From assembly GCF_900184815.1 (NCBI RefSeq), contig NZ_FXXQ01000005.1, forward strand, positions 1-64,000: DNA of 64,000 nucleotides, read 5' to 3'. This DNA comes from Boseongicola aestuarii (GTDB taxonomy: Bacteria > Pseudomonadota > Alphaproteobacteria > Rhodobacterales > Rhodobacteraceae). Shown here piece by piece: positions 1-8,899 of the stretch. The translations under genes and the position numbers were made by a program. How positions within the stretch are numbered: position 1 is the first letter of the stretch; the number at the start of each line of letters is the position of its first letter. The notes beneath the pieces are model-generated. The model ran no database searches and had not been told where the DNA came from. It saw only the letters and a program-made list of their open reading frames with translations.

Positions 1-2208
1 CGCGCTCACGCCGAGCGCATAGGTCACCGCATCCTCGGCCGGAACCAGACCTGTATCGTCGGCATCCAGATCGTCTTTCGGACCGTCTTTGCCGAAGTCC
101 TCGTCAAACAGGACCGAGAAGTCCACCGGGCCGGCGCTGTCGGTGATATCCGTATCGTCCGTCGTCAGCGTCGGCACAAGTGTCAGATTGCGCGAGATAT
201 CCGGCCCATCGTCCTCGAACTGGAAGGCCTGGGCGATATGGGCCACGGCACTGTCCGTGTCCCCGTCGCCATCCTCGATGGTCGCCGTCAGCGTGATCAG
301 GTTTGCCGCAGTCATCTCTGCTGCAGACGCACCGTTCTCCACCGGGTCGCCGGCGTCGTTGTGAACAACCGAACGGTACTGCGTAATCGAGACATCGCCA
401 GAGTTCTCGTCAACGCTGATCTCGAAGACAAGCAGATCGCCCGCCGCGACGTAGCCCTCGACATTGCCGGCGCCGTCAACACGCAGAAGAACCGCATCGG
501 CCGTCAACGTGTCAACAAGTCCGCTGTCGACATTGGGCGCGCTCACGCCGAGCGCATAGGTCACCGCATCCTCGTCTTCGAGCCCATCCGGCTCGTCGTC
601 CTTGAAACCGTCGGTGCCAAAGTCCTCGTCAAACAGGACCGAGAAGTCCACCGGGCCGGCGCTGTCGGTGATATCCGTATCGTCCGTCGTCAGCGTCGGC
701 ACAGCTGTCAGATTGCGCGCGATGTCCGGTGCGTCGTCATCCCAGACGACATAGTCGCCAACACTCGCGGCTTGTCCATCCGGTTGGTTGATGCCGAATT
801 GTCCAATATCGAACTTACCAGATTCACCATGAACCAGCGACAGGTTGTGCAGCCCGTCGGTGAACCATTTGACGCGCATACCTGCGTCGAGCCCGGTAAC
901 AAGTGCCTCTCCAGTGCTGGAAATCGTGATGGTAATCGCCGGGTCTGCGCCACCAATGGTGGTGATAGTCGTTGTTCCGTTCCACACCGCTTCTTCAATC
1001 GGCGTCGTCAGATCACCCGAACCAAAGACCTGAACTTTGACAATATCGACTTCGGTGCCGGCAAGTCCGGCCTCCTGGTCAACATTATTGGTAAATTCCT
1101 GACCTTCCTGTGGAGTGCCGCCTGTATCAGGCAAAAGATAGGCCGTAACCGTCACCGACGCCGTGTCGTTGCCCTGCGTCTGGACGACATCAAAAAAGGC
1201 GGCATCCACGTCAATCGTGTCTGCACCCGGCAACAAATCGACATTGTCGGCGTCATCGGCCTCATTCTGGGTCAAACCGCCAGGCTGTCCCGCGATGTAA
1301 TCGGGATTGGTGCCCGTGACATAGTAGAAGAAAAACCCTTCGCCGGGGTCGATCATTTGGTTTGAGTTACCAATCGTGACCGGGCCGCCACCTTTCGAGG
1401 TGTTGGTTGTCTCACTTTGGTTGGTGAATTCACCGTTCCCGTCAAGGTCTGGGTCCTCGGGCATAATGATCAATTGTTCGCCCAGGTCACCAACAATCCC
1501 GAAAAGGTTCTGACCAGACGGCAGGTCATTGAAGTCGAAGGTCCGCTCTTCAGACGCCGAAATCGTCAGGAAATCGTTCAGGTCAACCTCTTCATCCGGA
1601 TTGCCAGGATCTCCATGAAAGATCGCGCCGTAAGTGACCTGGTGGAAGTCAACCGTTCCATCGGTGGAATCGTAGACCAAAAAGACCGTGAAAATGACCG
1701 TCCCATCCGCTGCCACGCCAAGCACCATCTGATTCCCAAGGCCGCCGTCCGCGGGGGCCTCATCCTGGAACAAGTAAATGACTTGCCCGTCAACGGTGGT
1801 CAGACCAGACGGGTCGCCTGTAGTCGCATCGGTGACGCCAATCTCAAAAGGATCCAGCGCCGGCGCTGAATCATCCGTCGGATCTCCGGGCGTGCCATTG
1901 TCATCCAGCTCGCCGGTGAATCCGATGGACGTGATAACACCATTGCCAGACGGTGTTATGGTTCCCGCATCAATCTGACTGGCGGCATAGGTGTCCTCCG
2001 CAAATGCAAGGGGGGGAACGCCCAAAGGCTCAACAATCAACCCCAGTGCGACCAGCCGGTCGTAAAAGGACTGAGTCAGACCACCGTCAAGCGACGACAG
2101 CGCAACATCTGTATCGTCTGTATCGAATGCGTCCGGGCTCAAGCCACTTTGCTCGCCAGACGTTTGGTCGTTATTGACAGGATCTGTGAATGAAAAAGTG
2201 ATCGCCAT
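1..2208 (-). CDS. Large DUF5801-type repeat protein (RTX-like), partial at the left edge
   Basis: An open frame of 736 codons runs from an ATG at 2208 to the window edge without a stop. A GGAGG sits 7-11 bases before the ATG. The N-terminus (MAITFSFTDP) has no signal peptide. The protein is extremely rich in Asp, Gly and Thr. From about residue 515 it enters repeats with the pattern LTTDDTDITDSAGPVDFS, then FDEDFG, then AVTYALGVSA, typical of DUF5801 ('T1SS-143') domains of giant secreted adhesins or RTX proteins. The second repeat begins about 175-179 residues after the first and is almost identical. Such proteins normally leave by a type I secretion system through a C-terminal signal, which lies outside the window. 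No HlyB/HlyD genes are visible here. Function as adhesin or matrix protein is inferred. Confidence 0.85.
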   Translation of the reverse strand, partial: MAITFSFTDPVNNDQTSGEQSGLSPDAFDTDDTDVALSSLDGGLTQSFYDRLVALGLIVEPLGVPPLAFAEDTYAASQIDAGTITPSGNGVITSIGFTGELDDNGTPGDPTDDSAPALDPFEIGVTDATTGDPSGLTTVDGQVIYLFQDEAPADGGLGNQMVLGVAADGTVIFTVFLVYDSTDGTVDFHQVTYGAIFHGDPGNPDEEVDLNDFLTISASEERTFDFNDLPSGQNLFGIVGDLGEQLIIMPEDPDLDGNGEFTNQSETTNTSKGGGPVTIGNSNQMIDPGEGFFFYYVTGTNPDYIAGQPGGLTQNEADDADNVDLLPGADTIDVDAAFFDVVQTQGNDTASVTVTAYLLPDTGGTPQEGQEFTNNVDQEAGLAGTEVDIVKVQVFGSGDLTTPIEEAVWNGTTTITTIGGADPAITITISSTGEALVTGLDAGMRVKWFTDGLHNLSLVHGESGKFDIGQFGINQPDGQAASVGDYVVWDDDAPDIARNLTAVPTLTTDDTDITDSAGPVDFSVLFDEDFGTDGFKDDEPDGLEDEDAVTYALGVSAPNVDSGLVDTLTADAVLLRVDGAGNVEGYVAAGDLLVFEISVDENSGDVSITQYRSVVHNDAGDPVENGASAAEMTAANLITLTATIEDGDGDTDSAVAHIAQAFQFEDDGPDISRNLTLVPTLTTDDTDITDSAGPVDFSVLFDEDFGKDGPKDDLDADDTGLVPAEDAVTYALGVSA

Positions 2209-2911
2209 ATCGCGCCCTCCCAGGAAGCAAGTGATAGTTGAAACCGGGGACTGGCTCGTCTACGCACGAACGTCACAGCGAGAGCGACTTGAAATCCGCA
2301 ATCAAAAGAACGCGGCCAAGGCAAAACGTTATAATCGTTAGCTTCGCGACCAAAAACAAACGTCAGGACGTCTGCGAATTTAAAAGTGGCCGAGAACTCC
2401 CCCAGGACAATTACGGCGGAAATTCGCCAATCACACAGGTAGGATAAAAATTAACAGTTTTATTATGGACAGTAACCGAACCTAAACTGCTCGCCCTTTC
2501 ATCATCTCAAAATTAGCCTAAAAAGTCAACTCGTTCAGCAGCCTCGCTGCTCTCAAGCTGACACGCCCCCCCCAAGAGAGGGCAAGATAGACACGCGTAA
2601 GGAACCTCAAGTGAGCGTAACCTTCCGGGCCGAACTCGGCAGAAATCCGCGCTTCAAGTAAACACATTCGCGGCCGATATTGCTTGCCTAACCCAGAAAT
2701 CCTAACCACTTACATGAATGTGGCAGAACTCCGGCGACCAGCCCAATTTTTGACACACTCATTGCCTATGCGAATGTGTGTTGGTCGATCTTGAGTACAT
2801 TCCTTATTGCTGCATTCCTGAGTATCGAGGTGAGAGTTTCGACAAGTGTTGCTTGGTGTGCACGTCATGCAGACGTGTTTTGGTTCTCAGAATCAGAGGA
2901 GCGAGGTTGAA
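2209..2911. promoter_or_regulatory. Divergent intergenic region between two large secreted-protein genes
   Basis: About 700 bases separate the start codons of two divergently transcribed repeat-protein genes, so both promoters should lie here. The stretch is AT-richer than its neighbours. Open frames inside it are short and lack good ribosome sites. I see no RNA gene, clear operator or insertion sequence. Confidence 0.4.
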
Positions 2912-5764
2912 ATGCCCAAGAACACACGGATCCAAGGCAGTAACTCTGACGATGTATTTGATGCGAGAGGTATTGTTGCCACAATGCAGGGCGGCAAGGG
3001 CAACGACACTTACTACGTCGATGACCTAGACGACGTCGTTAATGAAAACAACGAAGGCGGTATCGACACGATCATATCTCTGATCGGCTGGATTCTCGAT
3101 AAGAATGTGGAGAATCTAACCCTAGCTGGCACTGACGACATTTCCGGCACAGGTAATGAAGACGGCAACATTCTGACGGGAAATTCGGGGACCAACGAGT
3201 TGTTCGGTCTTGCGGGCGACGACACCTTGGTCGGAGGGGATGGGGACGATTTATTGTCGGGCGGGTCTGGCGCTGATTTCATCGACGGGGGCGAAGGAAT
3301 TGATACTGCGGCCTTCGATGGAACCCAGTCCGATTATGCCATTACATGGGAAAAAAATGACCTGCTTCTCACGGATGCTGATGGCATTTCTGATGTGCTG
3401 CGTGGCGTCGAAGTGCTGCAATTTGCGGATGGATTGCTCGACGTGGCAGATATCCCGGTCAATGAAGCACCATTAACCGTGACCGTCGCAGTGTCCGATT
3501 TTTCGCAAAGTATTGAAGACTCTTCGGTAACAATCGACGTGCTGCAAAACGATCTTGGCGAAGCGATCTCACTCACCGCCGTCGCAAGCGGATTGAAGGG
3601 GGCAGCGATTGTCAACGAAGATGGCACTATTACTTACATACCCAACGAAAACGCTTTTGGAGAAGATCGATTTTCCTACACGATCGTTGATGGTGCCGGT
3701 AAAACTTCAACTGCGGAAGTTGTGGTTGATATTTCGCCTATCAATGATGTGCCCGTCGCTGTTACCGATGTCTACTCCGTCGAAGGTGCAGGTGATTTCG
3801 CACTCGAAAGCGTGCTTCAAAACGACGTGGACGTTGATGGAGACGTTTTAAGCGTTGTCCGATACGATTCGACCACTTTCCTTGGCGGGACCGTAACCAT
3901 GAATGCAGACGGGTCATTTCATTACCAACCGCCAGCGAGCACAACCGGAGAAGATACCTTTACATACACTGTGGACGACGGCTTCGGCGCAGAGGCGACC
4001 ACAACAGTATCGATAGCCATTCTTGCCTCAAACTCGAGCCCCGATGCCGTTTCAGACATATACTCTCTTCAGGGCGATCAAGAGACTTTCTTCGCCTCAG
4101 TTCTCGACAATGACGCCGACCCCGACGGCGACGCGCTCACAATCCTGTCTTATGAAGCGGAAACTGCGCTTGGCGGCACCGTGTCGATGGCCCAAGATGG
4201 AACCTTTTCTTATAGCCCTGCGGTTGGTGCCGTCGGGACCGACAGCTTTTCCTACATAGTAGGCGATGGTAATGGCGGCTCAGCGACTTCGACGGTGTCA
4301 ATCGTTTTAGAGACGCCCGTACCCGATAACAGCGCGCCAACAGCCACGGCGGACAGCTTCGGCGTGGAAACGGACACCGTGATTGAAGGCAATGTAATTG
4401 AAAACGATACCGACCCGGATGGCGACGTGCTGACAGTGTTGTCTTTCCAGAATGAGACGGCCGCGGGTGGCAGTGTCTCAATGCTCGAAGATGGGAGCTT
4501 CATTTACACGCCACCTTCGGGGTATTCAGGCTCTGACAATTTCTCCTATACGGTAACTGATGGGCATGGCCACGACGCATCGGCCGAAGTGTCACTCAAC
4601 GTGCTGGCACCCAGCGAAACTCCCATCGAAGACATTCCCTATTATGTCGAGGCGATGCTCGCCAACGGCGCGTGGCAACGCTTGAACTATCCGGACGAAA
4701 TAGGCTCCGCCGTCACGATCAAATATGCGTTTATGGAGGCGATACCGGAGTACTATACCAGCGGGGTTTCCTACGCGGATACGTTCCAGGCCTTCAGTGA
4801 ACAGCAGCGCGAGTTTACGCGGGAAATACTCTCTCAGATAGAGTCCTATACGAACATCACTTTCACGGAAGTCGAATCTCCGAACGAGTCGACCCTCGCC
4901 TTTGGCATTAAGGAACTCGGGGGAGACAGCCGCGCCACTGGCGCATATCCGAACGGGGATGATACGGGATCATTCTACTCTGACGTGTGGCTTGACATCG
5001 ATCTCGCAGGCGATAGTTTCGCACCGGGCAGCGACGCGATTACAATTCTCATGCACGAGATTGGGCATACAGCAGGTCTCGTACACCCGACGCTGCCCGG
5101 CGAAGAGGACAACAATCAGTACACCGTTATGGAGCTCGTCGACCACGTTGATGGGCATCTGCTCGAGGACGGGGTTACAGGATACCAGCTTTACGACATC
5201 GCGGCTCTTCAGCATCTCTATGGAACAAATCAGGCATTTGCTGCAGGCGACGATCTTTACGAATTTGACATGCTCGACAACAAGCTGGTCACCATCTGGG
5301 ACGGCGGCGGATCCGATACTCTGGACCTGTCGGCAGCAACTTATGGAGTGAACATTGACTTGAATGACGGTGCGTTCAGCACGATCGCGCCGGAAGGTAA
5401 CAATAATCTTGCCATAGCTTATGGTGCAGACATCGAGAATGCCGTCGGTAGCGCATACGATGATATCCTTACAGGCAATGAGCTTGACAATATCATCAAA
5501 GGAGGTGGCGGGAATGATGTCATGACAGGAGGAGCCGGGGCTGACACATATGGTTTCAACACGGATTGGGGTCAGGATACGATTGAAGATTACACCGTTG
5601 GTGAAGACACTCTTGATTTCTCGGGCACAGGATTAACCGTTGAAGACTTGCTTATCACGGCGGTGGATGGAGACACTCTCGTCAGCTATGGCGAGAATAG
5701 CCTCCGGCTGAGAGGGATCGACGGGGAGGAAAAGCAGCTCGATGAAACCTTCCTTATCTTCTGA
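2912..5764 (+). CDS. Serralysin-like (M10) RTX metalloprotease with tandem Ig/cadherin-like repeats
   Basis: The 950-residue product starts at ATG 2912, after GAGGAGCGAGG; the open frame continues upstream, but without a comparable ribosome site. Order of parts: RTX nonapeptide-like Gly/Asp repeats (about 75-135); four 'tandem-95'/cadherin-like repeats of about 95-105 residues carrying NDxDPDGD-type motifs (about 185-570); a zinc metalloprotease domain with HEIGHTAGLVHP at 715-726 (ligands H715, H719, H725, catalytic E716); the serralysin-type YDIAALQHLYG; and a C-terminal RTX block (GGGGNDVMTGGAGADTYGF). Secretion by a type I system is expected. Two oddities stand out. Serralysins usually have protease first and RTX last, but here RTX and Ig-like repeats precede the protease. 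The Met-turn reads TVMELVD (M740) instead of the usual SVMSY. Activity is therefore probable, not certain. Confidence 0.9.
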   Translation: MPKNTRIQGSNSDDVFDARGIVATMQGGKGNDTYYVDDLDDVVNENNEGGIDTIISLIGWILDKNVENLTLAGTDDISGTGNEDGNILTGNSGTNELFGLAGDDTLVGGDGDDLLSGGSGADFIDGGEGIDTAAFDGTQSDYAITWEKNDLLLTDADGISDVLRGVEVLQFADGLLDVADIPVNEAPLTVTVAVSDFSQSIEDSSVTIDVLQNDLGEAISLTAVASGLKGAAIVNEDGTITYIPNENAFGEDRFSYTIVDGAGKTSTAEVVVDISPINDVPVAVTDVYSVEGAGDFALESVLQNDVDVDGDVLSVVRYDSTTFLGGTVTMNADGSFHYQPPASTTGEDTFTYTVDDGFGAEATTTVSIAILASNSSPDAVSDIYSLQGDQETFFASVLDNDADPDGDALTILSYEAETALGGTVSMAQDGTFSYSPAVGAVGTDSFSYIVGDGNGGSATSTVSIVLETPVPDNSAPTATADSFGVETDTVIEGNVIENDTDPDGDVLTVLSFQNETAAGGSVSMLEDGSFIYTPPSGYSGSDNFSYTVTDGHGHDASAEVSLNVLAPSETPIEDIPYYVEAMLANGAWQRLNYPDEIGSAVTIKYAFMEAIPEYYTSGVSYADTFQAFSEQQREFTREILSQIESYTNITFTEVESPNESTLAFGIKELGGDSRATGAYPNGDDTGSFYSDVWLDIDLAGDSFAPGSDAITILMHEIGHTAGLVHPTLPGEEDNNQYTVMELVDHVDGHLLEDGVTGYQLYDIAALQHLYGTNQAFAAGDDLYEFDMLDNKLVTIWDGGGSDTLDLSAATYGVNIDLNDGAFSTIAPEGNNNLAIAYGADIENAVGSAYDDILTGNELDNIIKGGGGNDVMTGGAGADTYGFNTDWGQDTIEDYTVGEDTLDFSGTGLTVEDLLITAVDGDTLVSYGENSLRLRGIDGEEKQLDETFLIF

Positions 5765-6252
5765 CCGCGCCGCGCGACGCATCTCGATGCGCCATACGCA
5801 TCACACCATCAGTGCAAGGTTTTAACCGCCTCTCCGTGTTCGCCTCACGCGACCAGGCTGACATTTCCACCTATCGATCTTCCCACAGAAACAGTTAGAG
5901 CCCTTGGAGCGGAGAATTTACCCGACGGGACGCGAACGATCTCCAAGATCTTGCTTGAGACCTTCTCAACGGAACAATTCTTGAGTATTCACCGGCTTTT
6001 CTGGGTCTCAGGGTCCGCTCTTGGCTCAAAGTGTGCAGCTAACGGTTCTTTCCAGACAAAACGTGGCCCGTTTGTTCTGTGAAAAACACAAGCGTTGTAC
6101 CGAATTGCCGCTTTGCAGGTACGCAACGGCCAAATTTCTGAATTTGAAAACATCACTACAGAAGCGTTATCATGCGGCATCATCTTGATTGACTAGACAA
6201 ACTTCACAGTGTTCCGAGTGGGCTGTTTCGAACTGAAAAGGGAGAACTTCAA
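5765..6252. other. Intergenic, no gene seen
   Basis: About 490 bases follow the protease gene. A 64-codon minus-strand frame at 5989-6183 has no recognisable product or ribosome site and is discounted. The promoter of the MAPEG gene presumably lies near the right end. Confidence 0.4.
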
Positions 6253-6651
6253 ATGTCGCAATTAGAATTCTACACCGGCCTTTCTGCACTTTGGATCGCT
6301 GTGGCCTGGGTGCCTTATATCATCGACAGAATCATGGTGCGTGGGCTGATGGGAGCCCTTGATAATCCAGGTCCGGGTTTGGCTCCCCAGTCGGCCTGGG
6401 CGCTGCGCGCTAAAGCCGCGCATAAAGTGGCGGTCGAAGCCTTCGCAGCATTTGCGCCGCTTGCGATCCTCGCAATGATGCGTATTCCAGACGACACATA
6501 CCCGGGGCTGTTGGCGTTGACATTCTTTGTCGGCATTTTCGCACACTACGTCATTTATACCTTGGGGATCACTGTCCTGAGAACGCTCAGTTTCGCTCTG
6601 GCAGCGCTATCAACTCTTGGGTTGGGGCTGCGCGTGCTGGGCTGGATCTAA
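6253..6651 (+). CDS. MAPEG family membrane protein
   Basis: The 132-residue protein starts at an ATG preceded by AAGGGAGAA. It has the small four-helix layout of MAPEG proteins (membrane-associated proteins in eicosanoid and glutathione metabolism): a hydrophobic N-terminal helix, a loop with RAKAAHKVAVEAFAAFAP matching the conserved helix-2 region (R.x.A..N in eukaryotic members), and two further helices. Bacterial members are inner-membrane proteins of mostly unknown function, some with glutathione transferase activity. The gene appears monocistronic. Family is confident; reaction is not assigned. Confidence 0.85.
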   Translation: MSQLEFYTGLSALWIAVAWVPYIIDRIMVRGLMGALDNPGPGLAPQSAWALRAKAAHKVAVEAFAAFAPLAILAMMRIPDDTYPGLLALTFFVGIFAHYVIYTLGITVLRTLSFALAALSTLGLGLRVLGWI

Positions 6652-7496
6652 GGTCAATAGCAAAAGACCTCGAAGCCAGCGCAAGCTATCCGAAGATTTT
6701 GAGCGTGCACTTTGGCATCAGGATTGATCGGGTGGATGGCTCCTGCTCCAACCGGTGTCGTGAACGCGACCCCGCTCGGCTTTCAAAAAAACACAAGAGA
6801 AGTGAGTGAAAGTGTGTTGCCGCCGCATTAGATGATACCTGGGACGGAAACATCTAATGGCCACTGTGCGAACAGAAATCGCGGCAACACATGCAAAGCC
6901 TATCCATCTTCGGATACATGTCATTGCGTTAAATCAATCTATGTCGTCGCGCTTTTTCTTTAGTGGCGGTGAATGTCGCCGAATACCTTGTGCTTTGGAT
7001 TCCATAGCAGGGGTTTGCTCTTGCACCCGATACTCTGGTGCTCAGCCCGACGACGTCACTTGCAACTCTTAGAATGAAACGCGCGTGCGGCATGCGCAAT
7101 GTGCCATGACTTGATAGAGCCCAGTCACACCAAAGCCAGAGGTGCTAAGAAAGCTTCACTTACCCGTCCCCAAAATGAACTGACCGCGGTGCAGATGTAG
7201 TGGGGTCTTCTTTATGGGCCTACGCTTGAGTTTTGTCGCGAACTTATGACACTCCGGTTCTTACTACGCAGCCTCGAGGCTTCTGGCCGTCCTTCAAGAT
7301 GACCTATCAGCTTTTTCTTTTGCGCTGAGCGTTTTTTTTGACGGATGCTTTTGCCAAGGCTGAGGATTTTTCGCAGCATAATATTCGTCCCTTTGACCCC
7401 CTTGCTTAAGTGACTAAGGCAATGCGGCAAAAACATGGCAACTCAGGAAGTCGAAACCGTGGGCGAGGTTGCGGCAGAGGCGCACGGCTAACCACT
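6652..7496. other. Long intergenic stretch, no supported gene
   Basis: About 845 bases. A basic minus-strand frame at 7212-7436 (Lys/Arg/Ser-rich) lacks family features and I do not call it. No tRNA fold, insertion-sequence ends or clear terminator were recognised. Confidence 0.35.
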
Positions 7497-7796
7497 CTAC
7501 TCGTCGGACGCGGCCAGGACCTCTCCGGCATAGGCGTCCATCAGCTCCGCACCGAATTCCTCTGCCCCTTCACTACGCAGATCGGAAATGTGCGAGATGG
7601 CATCATCGCGCACCTGGCGGCTGGGATAGACAGTCACGATGGCAAATCGATCCAATTCGGCATCCATAAGCATGGAATGATTGGCCCCCAAAGCCAAAAG
7701 CCCTGGGAAGTATTTTTGCTTCATGAGTTGCGTGACATGCCGCAGTGTCTCGGTCTCACCTGTGATCCGCCACGTCGTGATTGATACAAAACCCAT
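7497..7796 (-). CDS. Small ABM-like (dimeric alpha-beta barrel) protein
   Basis: The 99-residue product begins MGFVSITTWRI at the ATG 7796, with GGGAGGG nine to fifteen bases upstream; the longer frame to 7829 has no such site. The pattern (a beta strand with VSITTW, a helix, a long middle segment ending in the strand FAIVTVYPS, then helices) resembles antibiotic-biosynthesis-monooxygenase-like ferredoxin folds. These are often small oligomeric enzymes or sensors. No catalytic residue can be assigned. It stands alone between a long empty region and a mobile-element relic. Confidence 0.6.
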   Translation of the reverse strand: MGFVSITTWRITGETETLRHVTQLMKQKYFPGLLALGANHSMLMDAELDRFAIVTVYPSRQVRDDAISHISDLRSEGAEEFGAELMDAYAGEVLAASDE

Positions 7797-7991
7797 CTGG
7801 TCGCCCTCCCTTGAACCCAAGCATAGCACAAAAGGTCATCCTTTTTTGTCCGACTGACAACAACTACCGCCGACGTCCGCCACACAGCCTTAATCATGCG
7901 TTTTGTCGGGCAAGGCAGACCGCAAACCGGCCGAGCAGGCGATGGCTTTGCCGATCACTCCGAGCCTGACCAGCCCCCCCCCTCTGCCGCG

Positions 7992-8007
7992 CAAATGCCT
8001 GATAACG
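7992..8007. repeat. Degenerate copy of the 28.7/29.3 kb direct repeat
   Basis: CAAATGCCTGATAACG matches CAAATGCCCGATAATG, the core of the repeats flanking parDE, at 14 of 16 positions. It lies 57 bases left of an XRE-type regulator remnant. The copy at 29339 likewise lies left of an intact XRE gene in the same orientation. Confidence 0.4.
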
Positions 8008-8063
8008 TGGCATCCCACCCTCGCTGCAGCACGTGCAAAGCGCGCCAGAGAGAACCGCTCGAT

Positions 8064-8212
8064 CTAGCTTGGTGACCTCAAGCCCACGCCAAGACCGCCG
8101 TCGTTCCTAGGAATGCAATTAATGCCAGCAAGCATCAGGGCTTGCGCCATTTTCTGGATGGACTCGGACGATACGCGGCGACGCTCTCGCTCAAAATCAA
8201 GAACAGTTGAAA
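8064..8212 (-). pseudogene. C-terminal remnant of an XRE/HTH regulator
   Basis: On the minus strand the frame ending at 8064 encodes SLSTVLDFERERRRVSSE followed by a segment ending CIPRNDGGLGVGLR. This matches the end of small DNA-binding XRE proteins common in alphaproteobacteria ('STI..FE.G.R.P......L...G.EFI.ENGGGxGVRLR'). Intact relatives are at 26995 and 29580. The N-terminal half, with the helix-turn-helix, is missing: at about 8213 the homology switches to an integrase fragment on the other strand. Confidence 0.65.
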
Positions 8213-8297
8213 GACTGGGTCCGATTTCGCTGGTCTGACCAAGACGGACAGTCACTCCGAGTTAAGCAAGGCAAAACAGGAACTATGCTAAGCCTAC
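8213..8297 (+). pseudogene. Internal fragment of a tyrosine integrase gene
   Basis: About 85 bases match the integrase gene at 30764-30848 with roughly 90% identity over the first 78. They encode DWVRFRWSDQDGQSLRVKQG versus DWVRFRWSDYDGQSLKVRQG. Neither start nor catalytic C-terminus is present. The fragment joins directly to the regulator remnant, the expected product of a deletion inside a regulator-integrase module like that at 29.6-31.2 kb. Confidence 0.8.
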
Positions 8298-8340
8298 AGC
8301 AGGTGTCCTGGAACACTTTGCTCGTAAAGCGTCTGTTCCT

Positions 8341-8874
8341 TCAGACGGTTCTTTGCATAATCCTCGCGGGGAGCGCCACGCGCGCTTCCCGCCCCATGAT
8401 CTCAAGCAGGACCCAAACACGTTGGTCCTTGGGAGTGCTATCGATCGTGCAAACGAACTCCGCGAAAGGGCCGGCCGTCACACGAACTCTGTCTCCCGGA
8501 CCAATGTCGGCTTCAGGCAGAAGGACACTCTCGTCGTCGCACCGAAGTCGCAGGCCGTCTATCAAGGTCGAAGGCACCGGTTCGGGCACGCCGGCGAAAC
8601 TCACAAGCTGCGACACCCCGCGAGTTCCCTTGATTGACCGCCATCCGGTCTCTGATGGATTGAAGTGGACAAATAGATAGCCGGGAAAAAGGGGCTGTCT
8701 TACCGACCGAAACTGCCCACGGGACTTTCGCGTTTCAGCGATCCTAGGGCAAAAAACCTCGAAACCCTGTCGCGTCAGATTACGATGCACAAGAGAGAAA
8801 CAGTTCGGCCTGAACTGAACCAAATACCAGGCCTCGCGTTCATGCCGCCGGGAATGCGACGTCATGTCGACCAC
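8341..8874 (-). CDS. NusG/RfaH-like specialised transcription antiterminator
   Basis: The 177-residue protein begins at GTG 8874, with GGAG six bases upstream, or at ATG 8865. Its N-terminal NGN domain is visible in AWYLVQFRPN, RQGFEVFCPR and PLFPGYLFVHF. A C-terminal KOW-like part follows (GDRVRVTAGPFAEFVCTI). Paralogues of NusG such as RfaH and UpxY travel with RNA polymerase and promote full-length transcription of long polysaccharide operons. It lies just downstream of the initiating transferase gene and divergent from the wza operon, which supports that role here. The target site in the RNA is not identified. Confidence 0.85.
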   Translation of the reverse strand: MVDMTSHSRRHEREAWYLVQFRPNCFSLVHRNLTRQGFEVFCPRIAETRKSRGQFRSVRQPLFPGYLFVHFNPSETGWRSIKGTRGVSQLVSFAGVPEPVPSTLIDGLRLRCDDESVLLPEADIGPGDRVRVTAGPFAEFVCTIDSTPKDQRVWVLLEIMGREARVALPARIMQRTV

Positions 8875-8899
8875 CTTGCGCTCCTGGCTCTGTCCGTCT

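Noticed and set aside
238-1365. Long plus-strand open frame (375 codons)
   Set aside because: It is antisense to the DUF5801 repeat gene; its product is Arg/Val-rich without family features, as expected of a shadow of Asp-rich repeats.
7212-7436. Lys/Arg-rich minus frame of 74 codons
   Set aside because: No ribosome site, no family pattern and low complexity.
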